Shown here: one piece after another, positions 44,033-52,612 of the stretch
Layout: each line of letters starts with the position of its first letter
How positions within the stretch are numbered: the first letter of the stretch is position 1
Assembly: GCF_000381545.1 (NCBI RefSeq)
Contig: NZ_KB906696.1
Span: 1 to 64,000, forward strand
Reading direction: 5' to 3'
DNA length: 64,000 nt
DNA from: Rhodonellum psychrophilum GCM71 = DSM 17998
GTDB lineage: Bacteria > Bacteroidota > Bacteroidia > Cytophagales > Cyclobacteriaceae
The notes under the pieces: generated by a model
Seen by the model: only the letters and a program-made list of their open reading frames with translations
The model's database searches: none
Told to the model about the DNA's origin: nothing
Position numbers and translations under genes: made by a program

Positions 44033-45241
44033 ATGGAGACAGGAGCTGTTGTTCAAAAATCCCTAAAAAAAGACCTTTATGAAGGAGTTGATTTTTATGG
44101 TATAGATGACTTGTTGACGGAGGAGCACCTGCTGATCAGGTCATCGATCCGTGACTTTGTCAAGAGAGAAATTAGTCCTTACATTGAAGATTGGGCTCAA
44201 AAAGCACATTTTCCTTATGAAATCGTAAAGAAATTTGGAGAAGTAGGCGCATTTGGTCCCCAAATCCCCTCAGCTTATGGCGGTGGCGGTTTGGACTATA
44301 TCTCCTATGGGCTGATCATGCAGGAAGTAGAAAGGGGTGATTCTGGAATGCGTTCCACGGCTTCCGTCCAAGGGTCCTTGGTGATGTATCCGATTTATAA
44401 ATTCGGATCGGAAGCCCAAAGGGAAAAATACTTGCCTAAACTGGCATCCGGTGAAATGTTGGGTTGCTTTGGCTTGACTGAACCTGACCATGGTTCTAAC
44501 CCAAGTGGAATGACCACAAACTTCAAGGATATGGGAGATCATTTCCTTTTGAACGGAGCAAAGATGTGGATTTCCAACTCTCCAAAGGCTGACATCGCTG
44601 TGGTATGGGCAAAAGACGAGTCTGGAAGGATCCATGGATTGATTGTGGAGCGTGGAATGGAAGGTTTTTCAACTCCCGAAACGCATAACAAATGGTCTTT
44701 GCGGGCCTCTTGCACGGGGGAGTTGGTCTTTGACAATGTGAAGGTGCCAAAGGAGAATATTTTACCCAACAAATCCGGGTTGGGAGCCCCTTTGATGTGC
44801 TTGGATTCGGCAAGGTATGGCATTGCCTGGGGTACTTTGGGTGCGGCCATGGATTGTTATGATTCTGCCAGAAGATATGCGATGGAAAGAATACAGTTTG
44901 ACAAGCCCATCGCCTCCTTCCAATTGATCCAAAAGAAATTGGCTGAAATGCTCACCGAGATCACGAAGGCGCAATTGTTGGTTTGGAAACTCGGCAAGAT
45001 GATGGAGGAAGGAAAAGCCACTACCGCACAGATTTCATTGGCAAAAAGAAATAATGTAGCGATGGCATTGGACATAGCGCGTGAGGCAAGGCAAATTCAT
45101 GGCGGCATGGGCATCACTGGAGAATATTCCATCATGCGGCACATGATGAATTTGGAATCGGTGGTGACATATGAAGGTACCCATGATATCCATTTGTTGA
45201 TTTTGGGAAATGAGATTACAGGGATATCGGCATTTAAGTAA
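44033..45241 (+). CDS. gcdH: Glutaryl-CoA dehydrogenase-like acyl-CoA dehydrogenase
   Basis: 402 residues from the ATG at 44033 (alternative starts GTG 43991 and TTG 43985 add 14-16 residues unlike the family). GCDH hallmarks: DLLTEEHLLIRSSIRDFVKR, EVERGDSGMRSTASVQGSLV, GCFGLTEPDHGSNPSGM, and TYEGTHDIHLLILG, where E of YEGT is the catalytic base. It oxidises and decarboxylates glutaryl-CoA to crotonyl-CoA using FAD. It is divergent from tryptophan 2,3-dioxygenase, suggesting a role in Trp/Lys catabolism. Confidence 0.9.
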   Translation: METGAVVQKSLKKDLYEGVDFYGIDDLLTEEHLLIRSSIRDFVKREISPYIEDWAQKAHFPYEIVKKFGEVGAFGPQIPSAYGGGGLDYISYGLIMQEVERGDSGMRSTASVQGSLVMYPIYKFGSEAQREKYLPKLASGEMLGCFGLTEPDHGSNPSGMTTNFKDMGDHFLLNGAKMWISNSPKADIAVVWAKDESGRIHGLIVERGMEGFSTPETHNKWSLRASCTGELVFDNVKVPKENILPNKSGLGAPLMCLDSARYGIAWGTLGAAMDCYDSARRYAMERIQFDKPIASFQLIQKKLAEMLTEITKAQLLVWKLGKMMEEGKATTAQISLAKRNNVAMALDIAREARQIHGGMGITGEYSIMRHMMNLESVVTYEGTHDIHLLILGNEITGISAFK

Positions 45242-45289
45242 AAATCAGATATTTTTATTTTATTTTGCTGAAAAGCATGTTCATTCAAT

Positions 45290-45329
45290 AAGGCACTGGG
45301 TAAACTTACTTCAGTGCCTATTTTTTTTT
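45290..45329 (+). terminator. Terminator after glutaryl-CoA dehydrogenase
   Basis: AGGCACTG (45291-45298) pairs with CAGTGCCT (45312-45319), followed by ATTTTTTTTA. An 8-bp stem with a 13-base loop, about 50 bp after the stop. Confidence 0.8.
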
Positions 45330-45363
45330 ATACGCTGAAATGAATTTTGTTTTCCAATTTTCT

Positions 45364-45500
45364 TTAAGCCCGAAATATGCATTAGATATCTTATTGGGGT
45401 TGAAACTGCTAGTAAATCAGATATTGGGAAATCAACCGATATCATTGCTATGCCCTGGTTTCCAAAAAGTCTGATTTTCTTACAATTTCAAATCTCCTCA
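45364..45500 (-). repeat. Dispersed intergenic element, copy 8 (truncated, with inverted fragment)
   Basis: Begins TTTAAGCCCGAAATATGCAT, continues CTTATTGGGGTTGAAACTGC and GTAAATCAGATATTGGG in inverted orientation. Near 45470 a second fragment AGTCTGATTTTCTTACAATT lies in direct orientation, so two core fragments face each other. It lies between the convergent gcdH and YtxH genes. Confidence 0.65.
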
Positions 45501-45532
45501 AAAACTTACGGATCAAACGGAAAAAAACAGGC

Positions 45533-45562
45533 ACAAAAAAAAGGGGTTAAACCCCTTTCCTT
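45533..45562 (-). terminator. Terminator of the YtxH gene (minus strand)
   Basis: AAAGGGGTT/AACCCCTTT with a 1-base loop, flanked on its left by an A-tract that reads as a T-run on the minus strand, 15 bp after the YtxH stop. Confidence 0.8.
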
Positions 45563-45577
45563 TTTTTACCGAAGATC

Positions 45578-45835
45578 TTATTTCGCTAACTCGTCTGTTT
45601 TGGCTTTTGCTCTTTTGGCCAATTTGTCGACTTCTTCACTCACGTCAGAAACTTTTTTGGTCAAGCTATCAAGAAAAGTATTGACTTTGCCATTTACCTC
45701 ATCAAGGTATTCGTTTCCTTTTTTACCGATTTTCTTTCTTGTGTTTTCTCCTTTGTCAGGAGCGACCAATATTCCAATTTGAACACCTACTACAGCACCC
45801 ACTAAAGCGCCTAAAATAAATTTTGTAGAACTCAT
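45578..45835 (-). CDS. YtxH-domain protein
   Basis: 85 residues. The N-terminal glycine-zipper transmembrane helix (FILGALVGAVVGVQIGILVA) is followed by KGENTRKKIGKKGNEYLDEV and a charged amphipathic coil (SEEVDKLAKRAKAKTDELAK). This is the usual YtxH layout, associated with membrane stress; its molecular role is not established. It has its own terminator. Confidence 0.88.
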   Translation of the reverse strand: MSSTKFILGALVGAVVGVQIGILVAPDKGENTRKKIGKKGNEYLDEVNGKVNTFLDSLTKKVSDVSEEVDKLAKRAKAKTDELAK

Positions 45836-45967
45836 AGTTTTTTTCTTTTTTGAGTTAGAAATAAAATAATATAAGAATATAATTTACTAAAATATAAATT
45901 AATTGTTACAAAGTAAATCAAACAACAATCATACCAGTGCGAAGCACCTGCCAAAATTTCCTAAATG

Positions 45968-47062
45968 TTATTTGATCGAGCTTCTGACCACAATCGTCCT
46001 GACTGGATTGAGGGGATCATTGCTGAAAATGGTAATGTGTTTATGGTCAATACCTTTCCTTCCTTTTGGATTAAAAGTAAAACGCAATTGTGCCTTTTCT
46101 CCGGGAGATAGATTTTCTTTATCCAATTCAATTTTCACACATTCACAGTTGGTGGAAATTTTTCGGATTTCCAATAATTCCGGCCCCATATTGCTTAATG
46201 TTATCAATCTGGAAACTTCCTCATTGGAATTGATCCCCCTTAAATCGATGTCGGTCTCAGATATCCCCAATTTGGCAACAGTGTTTTCAAGACTTTTTGG
46301 CAAGGGCGGGAAATATTCATAAAGGGTTGCTGTCAGTTTAAAAGCCATGGGTGATTCCCCATGCATCAAAGACAAGTTGATCTCATCTTCAAAAAAACCC
46401 AAATCATTTCTTATTGTCCCATCATAAGTAAGTCTCAAAAGACCTCTAGAATTGGCTGGTATCGAATCCGGGAATTGTTCTGCTTTCAGGTATTCGGGCA
46501 AAAACAATTGCTCCTTATCGAGCCGGATGGGGTTCCTCCCAAAATTAAACAACTCAATGTATTTGACTTTCGGTTCATTGGTAAAAACAATTCCCATATT
46601 TACTGAGGGTAACCGCATCCCAATGTTTCCCATCCTGTTTTGGTAGGCCATTTCATTGTTTTCGGGAAGAGGCAGATTGAACCCTTCCAAAAAAAGCGTG
46701 TCCCCATAAATGTCTGTATTGGTTCTGACGATCACCAATTTGGAAAACACCCCGCCCCTGTGTGTGGGGTCAAATTTGACTTTAATGAAGGAAGCTGAAT
46801 CCTTTTCCAAAGTATCGCGGGTAAATTCCACTGTGGTACAGCCACAATCTGTAATGACATCCGTAATGAGAATGGGTAGTCCTGAAGGGTTGATTCCTTT
46901 AAACTCTGCGGTAACTTCACCATTTTCTTCAAGGATGGTACCGATGTTTATTTTTTTTTGTTCCCACTGAATGAGATTTCTTTCAAGTATCTGTGCTTCA
47001 ATATGTATAGGTGTTAAACCCACGAAACAAAACAAGCCCAGAAAAATGTTGGCGTTTTTCAT
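45968..47062 (-). CDS. DUF1573 protein, exported
   Basis: 364 residues. Signal peptide about 1-23. Two DUF1573 (Ig-like) domains: the first with VITDCGCTTVEFTRDTL then IKVKFDPTHRGGVFSKLVIV, the second with STNCECVKIELDKENL then LRFTFNPKGRKGIDHKHITI. Cys pairs in DCGC and NCEC may form disulfides. DUF1573 proteins are typical of Bacteroidota and probably act as envelope adhesins or in assembly. Divergent from trpS (71 bp apart). Confidence 0.87.
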   Translation of the reverse strand: MKNANIFLGLFCFVGLTPIHIEAQILERNLIQWEQKKINIGTILEENGEVTAEFKGINPSGLPILITDVITDCGCTTVEFTRDTLEKDSASFIKVKFDPTHRGGVFSKLVIVRTNTDIYGDTLFLEGFNLPLPENNEMAYQNRMGNIGMRLPSVNMGIVFTNEPKVKYIELFNFGRNPIRLDKEQLFLPEYLKAEQFPDSIPANSRGLLRLTYDGTIRNDLGFFEDEINLSLMHGESPMAFKLTATLYEYFPPLPKSLENTVAKLGISETDIDLRGINSNEEVSRLITLSNMGPELLEIRKISTNCECVKIELDKENLSPGEKAQLRFTFNPKGRKGIDHKHITIFSNDPLNPVRTIVVRSSIK

Positions 47063-47133
47063 ACCTCCAAATAACGGGAAAAATGGAGCGATATGTACTC
47101 ATAATTATTTAATTTGGCACAAAAATTTGAGTA

Positions 47134-48105
47134 ATGGCAAGAGTATTGACAGGAATTCAGAGTTCGGGAAGGCCACATTTGGGAAATATCCTCGGTGCAA
47201 TCGTTCCCGCAATCGAATTGACAAAAAGGGACAACAACGAATCTTTTATATTTATCGCGGATATGCATTCGCTCACCTCCATAAAGGATGGTGATTTAAG
47301 AAAGGAAAATACAATGGCTGTAGCCGCTGCCTGGCTGGCATTTGGGCTTGACATTTCAAAGACTGTATTTTATAGACAATCCAGGATTCCGGAAGTTGCC
47401 GAACTGACTTGGTTTTTGAGTTGCTTTACACCTTTTCCCATGTTGGCCAATGCCCACAGTTTCAAGGACAAGTCCGATAGACTCTCGGATGTAAATGCAG
47501 GATTGTTTATTTACCCTGTTTTGATGGCTGCTGATATATTGCTTTATAGCGCAAATTTGGTTCCAGTTGGAAAAGATCAGTTGCAGCATTTGGAGATGGC
47601 CAGGGATATTGCCAGTTCTTTCAACCACAAGTTGGAAGAAGATATTCTCACCCTTCCAGAAGCGCGAATCAGTGAATCGGTGATGATTATCCCTGGAACG
47701 GATGGACAAAAAATGAGCAAAAGTTATGACAATTTCATCGACATATTTTTGCCCGAAAAAGAGCTGAAAAAGAACATCAACAGGATCATCACGGACAGTA
47801 CGCCTTTGGAGGAACCAAAAAACCCAGATACTTGCAATGTCTTCAAACTCTTTAGCCTTATAGCCAACCCCGATCAGGTAGCCGATTTGCGGTCAAAATA
47901 TCTTGGCGGGAATTTTGGCTATGGCCACGCCAAAAAAGAATTTTTAGAGCTGATTTTGACTAAATACAAAGAAGAAAGAAGGCTTTTTGACTTTTATATG
48001 AACGAACCAGACCAACTTGAAGCCAAGCTAATCGAAGGTGAAGCCAAAGCAAGGGTAATTGCAATGGCACTTCTAGGCAAGATTCGCGAAAAATTGGGTT
48101 TCTAA
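47134..48105 (+). CDS. trpS: Tryptophanyl-tRNA synthetase
   Basis: 323 residues, standard bacterial TrpRS length. The class I HIGH-like motif is GRPHLGNILGA (12-22). KMSKS (193-197) is perfect. Other landmarks: SRIPEVAELTWFLSCFTPFP, LPVL-like ADILLYSANLVPVGKDQLQH and GDEAKARVIAM-type C-terminus. Charges tRNA-Trp. ATG at 47134 with an A-rich leader. Followed by a strong terminator and probably monocistronic. Confidence 0.96.
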   Translation: MARVLTGIQSSGRPHLGNILGAIVPAIELTKRDNNESFIFIADMHSLTSIKDGDLRKENTMAVAAAWLAFGLDISKTVFYRQSRIPEVAELTWFLSCFTPFPMLANAHSFKDKSDRLSDVNAGLFIYPVLMAADILLYSANLVPVGKDQLQHLEMARDIASSFNHKLEEDILTLPEARISESVMIIPGTDGQKMSKSYDNFIDIFLPEKELKKNINRIITDSTPLEEPKNPDTCNVFKLFSLIANPDQVADLRSKYLGGNFGYGHAKKEFLELILTKYKEERRLFDFYMNEPDQLEAKLIEGEAKARVIAMALLGKIREKLGF

Positions 48106-48137
48106 TGTTTTTAGGAGCCTTTAGTTGGCCAAAGGGG

Positions 48138-48188
48138 AAAATGGAGAAAGCGATAGGTTAACCAAAACCCATCGCTTTCTCCATTTTT
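48138..48188 (+). terminator. Terminator of trpS
   Basis: AAAATGGAGAAAGCGAT (48138-48154) and ATCGCTTTCTCCATTTT (48171-48187) form a 17-bp perfect stem around a 16-base loop, followed by T. It starts 33 bp after the trpS stop. Confidence 0.9.
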
Positions 48189-48201
48189 AAGTCTTTTATT
48201 T

Positions 48202-48624
48202 TTACCTGGATTTCCAAATGTCCTTGAGAGAAACGCCATTGATTTGCATGACAAACCTTGTTGGATTGGGAATAATAATTAACCTTACATCCTGTCTGTC
48301 AAATTGTTCTGATTCTATTGGAACTCCTTCCCTACCCTTTACCTCATAGGAGACGACTCCTCGAGCATCTGGAAGCATCGGTACATAGGAGTTGGCCAAA
48401 TAAGCTGAAGGAAGGAGAACCTCATTGTCTGATTTAAGCCTAGCGTAAATCTTCTCCAACTCAGACTCAAGTTCATCTCCAAATTCCTCATTGAAATCAT
48501 CCTCAAGATCATGAAGTTCTTCCTCCAAATCATCATAATTAGCATCTGCGTAAGAAATTTTGCTCAGCTCAATTCTTTTCTCTACAATGACCGTGAGGTC
48601 TCTATCCAGTTTGTCTAAATCCAT
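48202..48624 (-). CDS. Hypothetical protein, acidic coiled-coil N-terminus
   Basis: 140 residues, no signal or membrane segment. Residues about 25-55 are very acidic and helical (YDDLEEELHDLEDDFNEEF). The C-terminal half (about 60-140) is a compact beta/alpha stretch with LPDARGVVSYEVKGREGVP and RLIIIPNPTRFVMQING. No family recognised. ATG at 48624. The terminator of the convergent trpS lies just past its stop. Confidence 0.7.
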   Translation of the reverse strand: MDLDKLDRDLTVIVEKRIELSKISYADANYDDLEEELHDLEDDFNEEFGDELESELEKIYARLKSDNEVLLPSAYLANSYVPMLPDARGVVSYEVKGREGVPIESEQFDRQDVRLIIIPNPTRFVMQINGVSLKDIWKSR

Positions 48625-48848
48625 TGTTTTACTTTTTCAATTAAAGCTACGAAGGTATAGAATATGGAAAAGGATTCCAAAAACAACGATCCATAGCGCC
48701 GAGAAAAAAAATAATCCTTGTCAAAATGATCCTTGTTTTTTTGAAAACACAGATTTATACAGATGAAGAAATGAAAAATGGAAATCCTTGCTTTTTTTAG
48801 TTTCAAAAAAAATATTTAAATAAAAAAAATACGATTTGCCAAATAGTT

Positions 48849-48881
48849 TTTGGGTCATTAAAATGATTTCGAGTATCTTTC
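48849..48881 (+). promoter_or_regulatory. Candidate Bacteroidota-type promoter before the DUF6526-like gene
   Basis: A TTTTG (-33-like) and TATCTTTC (7 of 8 to TAnnTTTG, -7-like) are 21 bp apart, ending 25 bp before the ATG at 48907. Weak because the search space is AT-rich. Confidence 0.3.
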
Positions 48882-48906
48882 AGGCTATATAGTTAAAAAA
48901 CAATCT

Positions 48907-49344
48907 ATGCAGAATTTCAACAATCATGCAAGGTATTATCCGCTGCATCATTTTATAATTACTCCACTTACATTGGTTTACTTGATTTGGACAATCGTTA
49001 ATTTGGCAGCTGCTTTTTCAAATGGAACTTCTCTGATGACCGCAAGCTATCATCTTTTGGGTGCGGTAATCCTTGTGCTCTTGCCCCTTTTGGCAAGAAT
49101 CTATGCGTTGAAAAATCAAGACCGTTTGATCCGTCTGGAAATGAGGCAAAGGTATTTTGAACTTACGGGAAAATCCTTTTCCGAAATGGAAAGAAAATTG
49201 AGGCTTTCACAGATCATCGCTTTAAGGTTTGCCGGAAATGAAGAATTGGTACCCTTGATGGAAAAAGCCAGCAAGGAAAAACTAAAATCAAAATTCATAA
49301 AGGAATCTATCTCTAATTGGCAAGTTGATAAGTACCGTGTATAG
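48907..49344 (+). CDS. DUF6526-like membrane protein
   Basis: 145 residues. N-terminal NFNNHARYYPLHHFIITPLT precedes two transmembrane helices (about 15-37 and 45-68). The C-terminal half is basic and charged, cytosolic (IRLEMRQRYFELTGKSFSEM). The NHARYYPLHHF motif suggests DUF6526, assigned from memory. The end overlaps the SnoaL-like gene by 8 bp, so the two form an operon. Confidence 0.72.
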   Translation: MQNFNNHARYYPLHHFIITPLTLVYLIWTIVNLAAAFSNGTSLMTASYHLLGAVILVLLPLLARIYALKNQDRLIRLEMRQRYFELTGKSFSEMERKLRLSQIIALRFAGNEELVPLMEKASKEKLKSKFIKESISNWQVDKYRV

Positions 49345-49747
49345 ATACTTTCTCCTTTTGATTGTTTTTTTTATCCAATTTCATGCGATTGCGCAGGAGG
49401 TTAAGGTAAGTGTGCCCGAAGAATTGGCAAATGAACAATTGGAAGGGTATAACAACCGAGATGTAGATGCCTTTGTACGCCCTTATGCAGATGATGTCAT
49501 GGTCTTTGATTTTCCAAACACGTTACTTTACCAAGGGAAAGAAGAGATGAAAAATCTGTATGGTAGAATGTTTTCAAGAACACCCGATTTGCATTGTCAT
49601 CTTGTGAACAGAATCGTGATGGGAAACACTGTCATCGATCATGAAGAAGTAACCTTGAAAAAGGGAGAGAAACCAATGAAGGCGATCGCGATTTATAAAA
49701 TAAAAGGAGATAAAATTGCCGAAGTTTACTTTATCACTGAAAAATAG
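49337..49747 (+). CDS. Exported SnoaL/NTF2-like protein
   Basis: 136 residues from GTG 49337 (TTG at 49325 also possible), overlapping the upstream gene by 8 bp. MYRYFLLLIVFFIQFHAIAQ is a signal peptide. The mature part is a SnoaL-like fold: EQLEGYNNRDVDAFVRPYAD, LYQGKEEMKNLYGRMF, LKKGEKPMKAIAIYKIKGDK. Ligand or substrate unknown. Confidence 0.78.
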   Translation: MYRYFLLLIVFFIQFHAIAQEVKVSVPEELANEQLEGYNNRDVDAFVRPYADDVMVFDFPNTLLYQGKEEMKNLYGRMFSRTPDLHCHLVNRIVMGNTVIDHEEVTLKKGEKPMKAIAIYKIKGDKIAEVYFITEK

Positions 49748-50074
49748 ACTTCTCTTCCCTAATTATTTTGTGATTATTTACCTATGGTCAAAGGCAGTTA
49801 TAAGCCAAAAGTATAGGGTATAATTAAAAATACGATTAATACAATTAAAATTGAAGTAGAGATAAAATATTGCTTTTTTACTTTTTTTAAACAAAATCAA
49901 TTTTTTTTTTAGTTCAATCTATAAATCTGATTTGTTCCCAAAATCCTATCTCACAAATATGTATTCACTTAATATCTAGTGTTACAGAATAATATTTTTA
50001 AGTATTAATTTTACGAAATGCATTTTTAACCTATATTAAGGCAAAATTTACTACACCAATATCCATTTGAAACC
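49748..50074. other. Intergenic region (326 bp)
   Basis: Very AT-rich, with runs of T and A around 49880-49910 and no open frame, repeat or RNA structure I can support. It must contain the fasciclin gene promoter, which I could not fix. Confidence 0.4.
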
Positions 50075-50671
50075 ATGAGAAAATTTAACACAATGCCGAA
50101 GAGACTGATTTTGTCCTTCATGATGTCTGCTTTGGTTGCCTTTCAATTCAGCTGTACCTCATTAACGGAGGAGCCACAATTGACCATTGAAGCAGAGCAA
50201 AGCCAAACAGATCTAATCACGCTTTTGGAAAATTACAAAGCCGAGGCAGATCCTTTTTTAAATGCACGAAGCAGCAATGCTGTTCCCGCATTTAAAACGC
50301 TAACAAGTGCCCTAAATATTACAGGTTTTCTAAGTTTGGCAGCAAGAGACAAAGCTACTTCCTTTGTGCCCACAGATGAAGCCTTCTCAAAATATGGCTT
50401 AAATTTCGGAAATATTGGTACTGCGATTCCTATGGAATTCCTTCAGGTAATCATCGCCAACCATGTAGTCTCTGGCCAAATGGTATTCGGAAAGGATCTT
50501 GAAAGTGCTAGTTTACCCAACAACACCGGAACCTCATTAACGGTAAAAACAGTAAATGGTCAATTGATGGTTTTTGATGCTTTTGGCAACAGTGCCAATA
50601 TCATTAGAACCGATTTTAGAGCGCTTAATGGTGTGGCCCATTTCATTGACAATGTCATGATTCCGCAATAG
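50075..50671 (+). CDS. Fasciclin-domain lipoprotein
   Basis: 198 residues. Signal with SALVAFQFSC lipobox near residue 27. Residues about 45-198 form one fasciclin (FAS1) domain: FKTLTSALNITGFLSLAARD, FVPTDEAFSKYGLNF, VIANHVVSGQMVFGK and VNGQLMVFDAF then HFIDNVMIPQ. FAS1 domains mediate cell adhesion; this one is a surface-anchored single-domain protein. Terminator after the stop. Confidence 0.88.
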   Translation: MRKFNTMPKRLILSFMMSALVAFQFSCTSLTEEPQLTIEAEQSQTDLITLLENYKAEADPFLNARSSNAVPAFKTLTSALNITGFLSLAARDKATSFVPTDEAFSKYGLNFGNIGTAIPMEFLQVIIANHVVSGQMVFGKDLESASLPNNTGTSLTVKTVNGQLMVFDAFGNSANIIRTDFRALNGVAHFIDNVMIPQ

Positions 50672-50710
50672 AATTTTTTAGGTACTCAATAAGTACCAAG
50701 AGAATAATAC

Positions 50711-50750
50711 AAAGTGAGAGGGGTTATTTTTCTCCTCTCGCTTTTTTTTT
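50711..50750 (+). terminator. Terminator after the fasciclin gene
   Basis: AAAGTGAGAGG pairs with CTCCTCTCGCTTT around TTATTTTT (one mismatch), with a following T-run (TTTTTTTTT). Confidence 0.7.
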
Positions 50751-50875
50751 AATGAATAATATAATTTTCCATCATCCTATATTGCTGATCATGTGCAATT
50801 CAATTATATTCCATATTTGAATATCAAGCGAAAAAGAAATTTCAGGAATTCCGACCAAATAAAAAAGCAACATTC

Positions 50876-52474
50876 TTATGGATTCAAAATCATTGAAGCT
50901 GCTTTTTCTCCAATCATTATACAGGCTGCATTGGTGTTTCCGGAAATGATCGTTGGCATAATTGAAGCATCTACAACGCGCAATTTTTTAATGCCCTGGA
51001 CCTGTAGTCTCGCATTGACCACCGCCATCGGATCATTGCCCATTTTGCAGGTCCCCACAGGATGATATAGGGTTTCCAAACTCTTTTTGATATGGATTTC
51101 CAAATTGGTATCTGAAAAGTCATTTGGTAGATAAATTTCCCCCTTGTTGAATTGCTGAAGGGAGGAAACCTCCATTATTTTTTTTGCCATTAACATTCCT
51201 TTTTTAAGAACTGCCAAATCCTCTTTGGAACGAAAAAAATCTGGTTGAATCAAAGGTGGATCCGTTGGTTTATTTGAGTTTAGGCCTATAAATCCTTTGC
51301 TTTGGGGACGTATAAGAATAACCATGATGCTGAATCCACTTTTCCTGGGGTAGGTTTTAAGGTCATAAATATCCGTACTGTAATCATCAGCGATGGCTGC
51401 AGGCAAAAAGTGCAACTGAAGATCAGGTCGTTCAAGTGCATTGTCAGATTTGAGGAATGCATTTGCATTGAGTGGACTATTTCCCAATGGACCTCTTTTA
51501 AATAACAAGTATTGCATCAGTGCTTTTAACATGTTAAATGGTTTTGTGACTTCGTTGTTGGTCAAGACCGATGACCAAGAACTCACCGGCGACCAAACGT
51601 GGTCCTGAAGATTCTGACCCACCCCTGGTAAGTGATGGATGGGGTCGATTCCAAAATCTTTCAAGTATTCCTGATTGCCTATTCCTGACAACATCAATAT
51701 TTGGGGGGACTGGATGGCCCCAGCACTGAGAATTATTTCTTTTGAACAGTAAATTTCTTCTGTTTGACCATTTTCAAGGAGGATTAAAACAGCTTCTGCT
51801 TTTCCATCTTTGATAATAATTTTGGAAACATGACAACCTGTCCTGACCATTAAATTCTTTCTGAGCAGGACAGGTTTCAAAAAAGCGGAAGCAGCACTGT
51901 GTCTCCTGTTGTTTTTGATATTAAACTGAAGCATAGAGGCACCCAATTGCTCGTCACCGTTATAATCAGGATTGAAGGGAATGCCATTTTGGGCACATGC
52001 CTCTATAAAAAATTGGCCAAGTGGATGGGGTTGTTTGGAATGAGACACATTTAAGAGTCCATTTTTACCATGGAATAGACCTCCAAAGTCCTCGTTGTTT
52101 TCCGATTTGACAAAATAGGGCAAGACATCCTTAAATCCCCATCCAGGATTTCCCAAAGCCTCCCACTCATCAAAATCGGCCTTGTTTCCTCTAACATAGG
52201 CCATTGCATTCGTACTGCTGCTTCCTCCCAACGTTTTGCCTCGAGGGATGAAAAGTTTTCTTCCGCTCAAGGCCGTTTGGGGTGCAGTCCAAAAAGCCCA
52301 ATCCACCTCAGACTTGTTGAGCTGGGTATAGGCACCAGGAATATGTATTTCTGGTTTCTTATCCGGCTTCCCAGCCTCCAATAGCAGAACCAGATTTTGG
52401 GGATTTTCAGACAATCTATTCGCAATGACGCAACCGGAAGAACCTGCACCGATTATGATGTAATCATAAAGCAT
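50876..52474 (-). CDS. GMC-family FAD oxidoreductase (choline-dehydrogenase-like)
   Basis: 532 residues. N-terminal Rossmann FAD motif YIIIGAGSSGCVIANRLSEN (5-24). GMC signatures are GKTLGGSSSTNAMAYVRGNK (about 80-99) and SAGAIQSPQILMLSGIG (about 250). The C-terminal His of the catalytic pair is in LYHPVGTCKMG, and the Asn is in SGNTNAACIMIGEK. Such enzymes oxidise primary alcohols (choline, glucose, others). Monocistronic on the minus strand. Confidence 0.92.
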   Translation of the reverse strand: MLYDYIIIGAGSSGCVIANRLSENPQNLVLLLEAGKPDKKPEIHIPGAYTQLNKSEVDWAFWTAPQTALSGRKLFIPRGKTLGGSSSTNAMAYVRGNKADFDEWEALGNPGWGFKDVLPYFVKSENNEDFGGLFHGKNGLLNVSHSKQPHPLGQFFIEACAQNGIPFNPDYNGDEQLGASMLQFNIKNNRRHSAASAFLKPVLLRKNLMVRTGCHVSKIIIKDGKAEAVLILLENGQTEEIYCSKEIILSAGAIQSPQILMLSGIGNQEYLKDFGIDPIHHLPGVGQNLQDHVWSPVSSWSSVLTNNEVTKPFNMLKALMQYLLFKRGPLGNSPLNANAFLKSDNALERPDLQLHFLPAAIADDYSTDIYDLKTYPRKSGFSIMVILIRPQSKGFIGLNSNKPTDPPLIQPDFFRSKEDLAVLKKGMLMAKKIMEVSSLQQFNKGEIYLPNDFSDTNLEIHIKKSLETLYHPVGTCKMGNDPMAVVNARLQVQGIKKLRVVDASIMPTIISGNTNAACIMIGEKAASMILNP

Positions 52475-52612
52475 TGACCTTTATCAATTAAGATGAACAA
52501 CAAACCGCAGCACAAGCAATTGGAAAAAGTTAATTTCCCAAAACAAATAAAGTCTTCAACCTAAATTTGGTCCTAAATGCGGACTGAACAAAAACCTTGA
52601 TTTGACTCTGTT

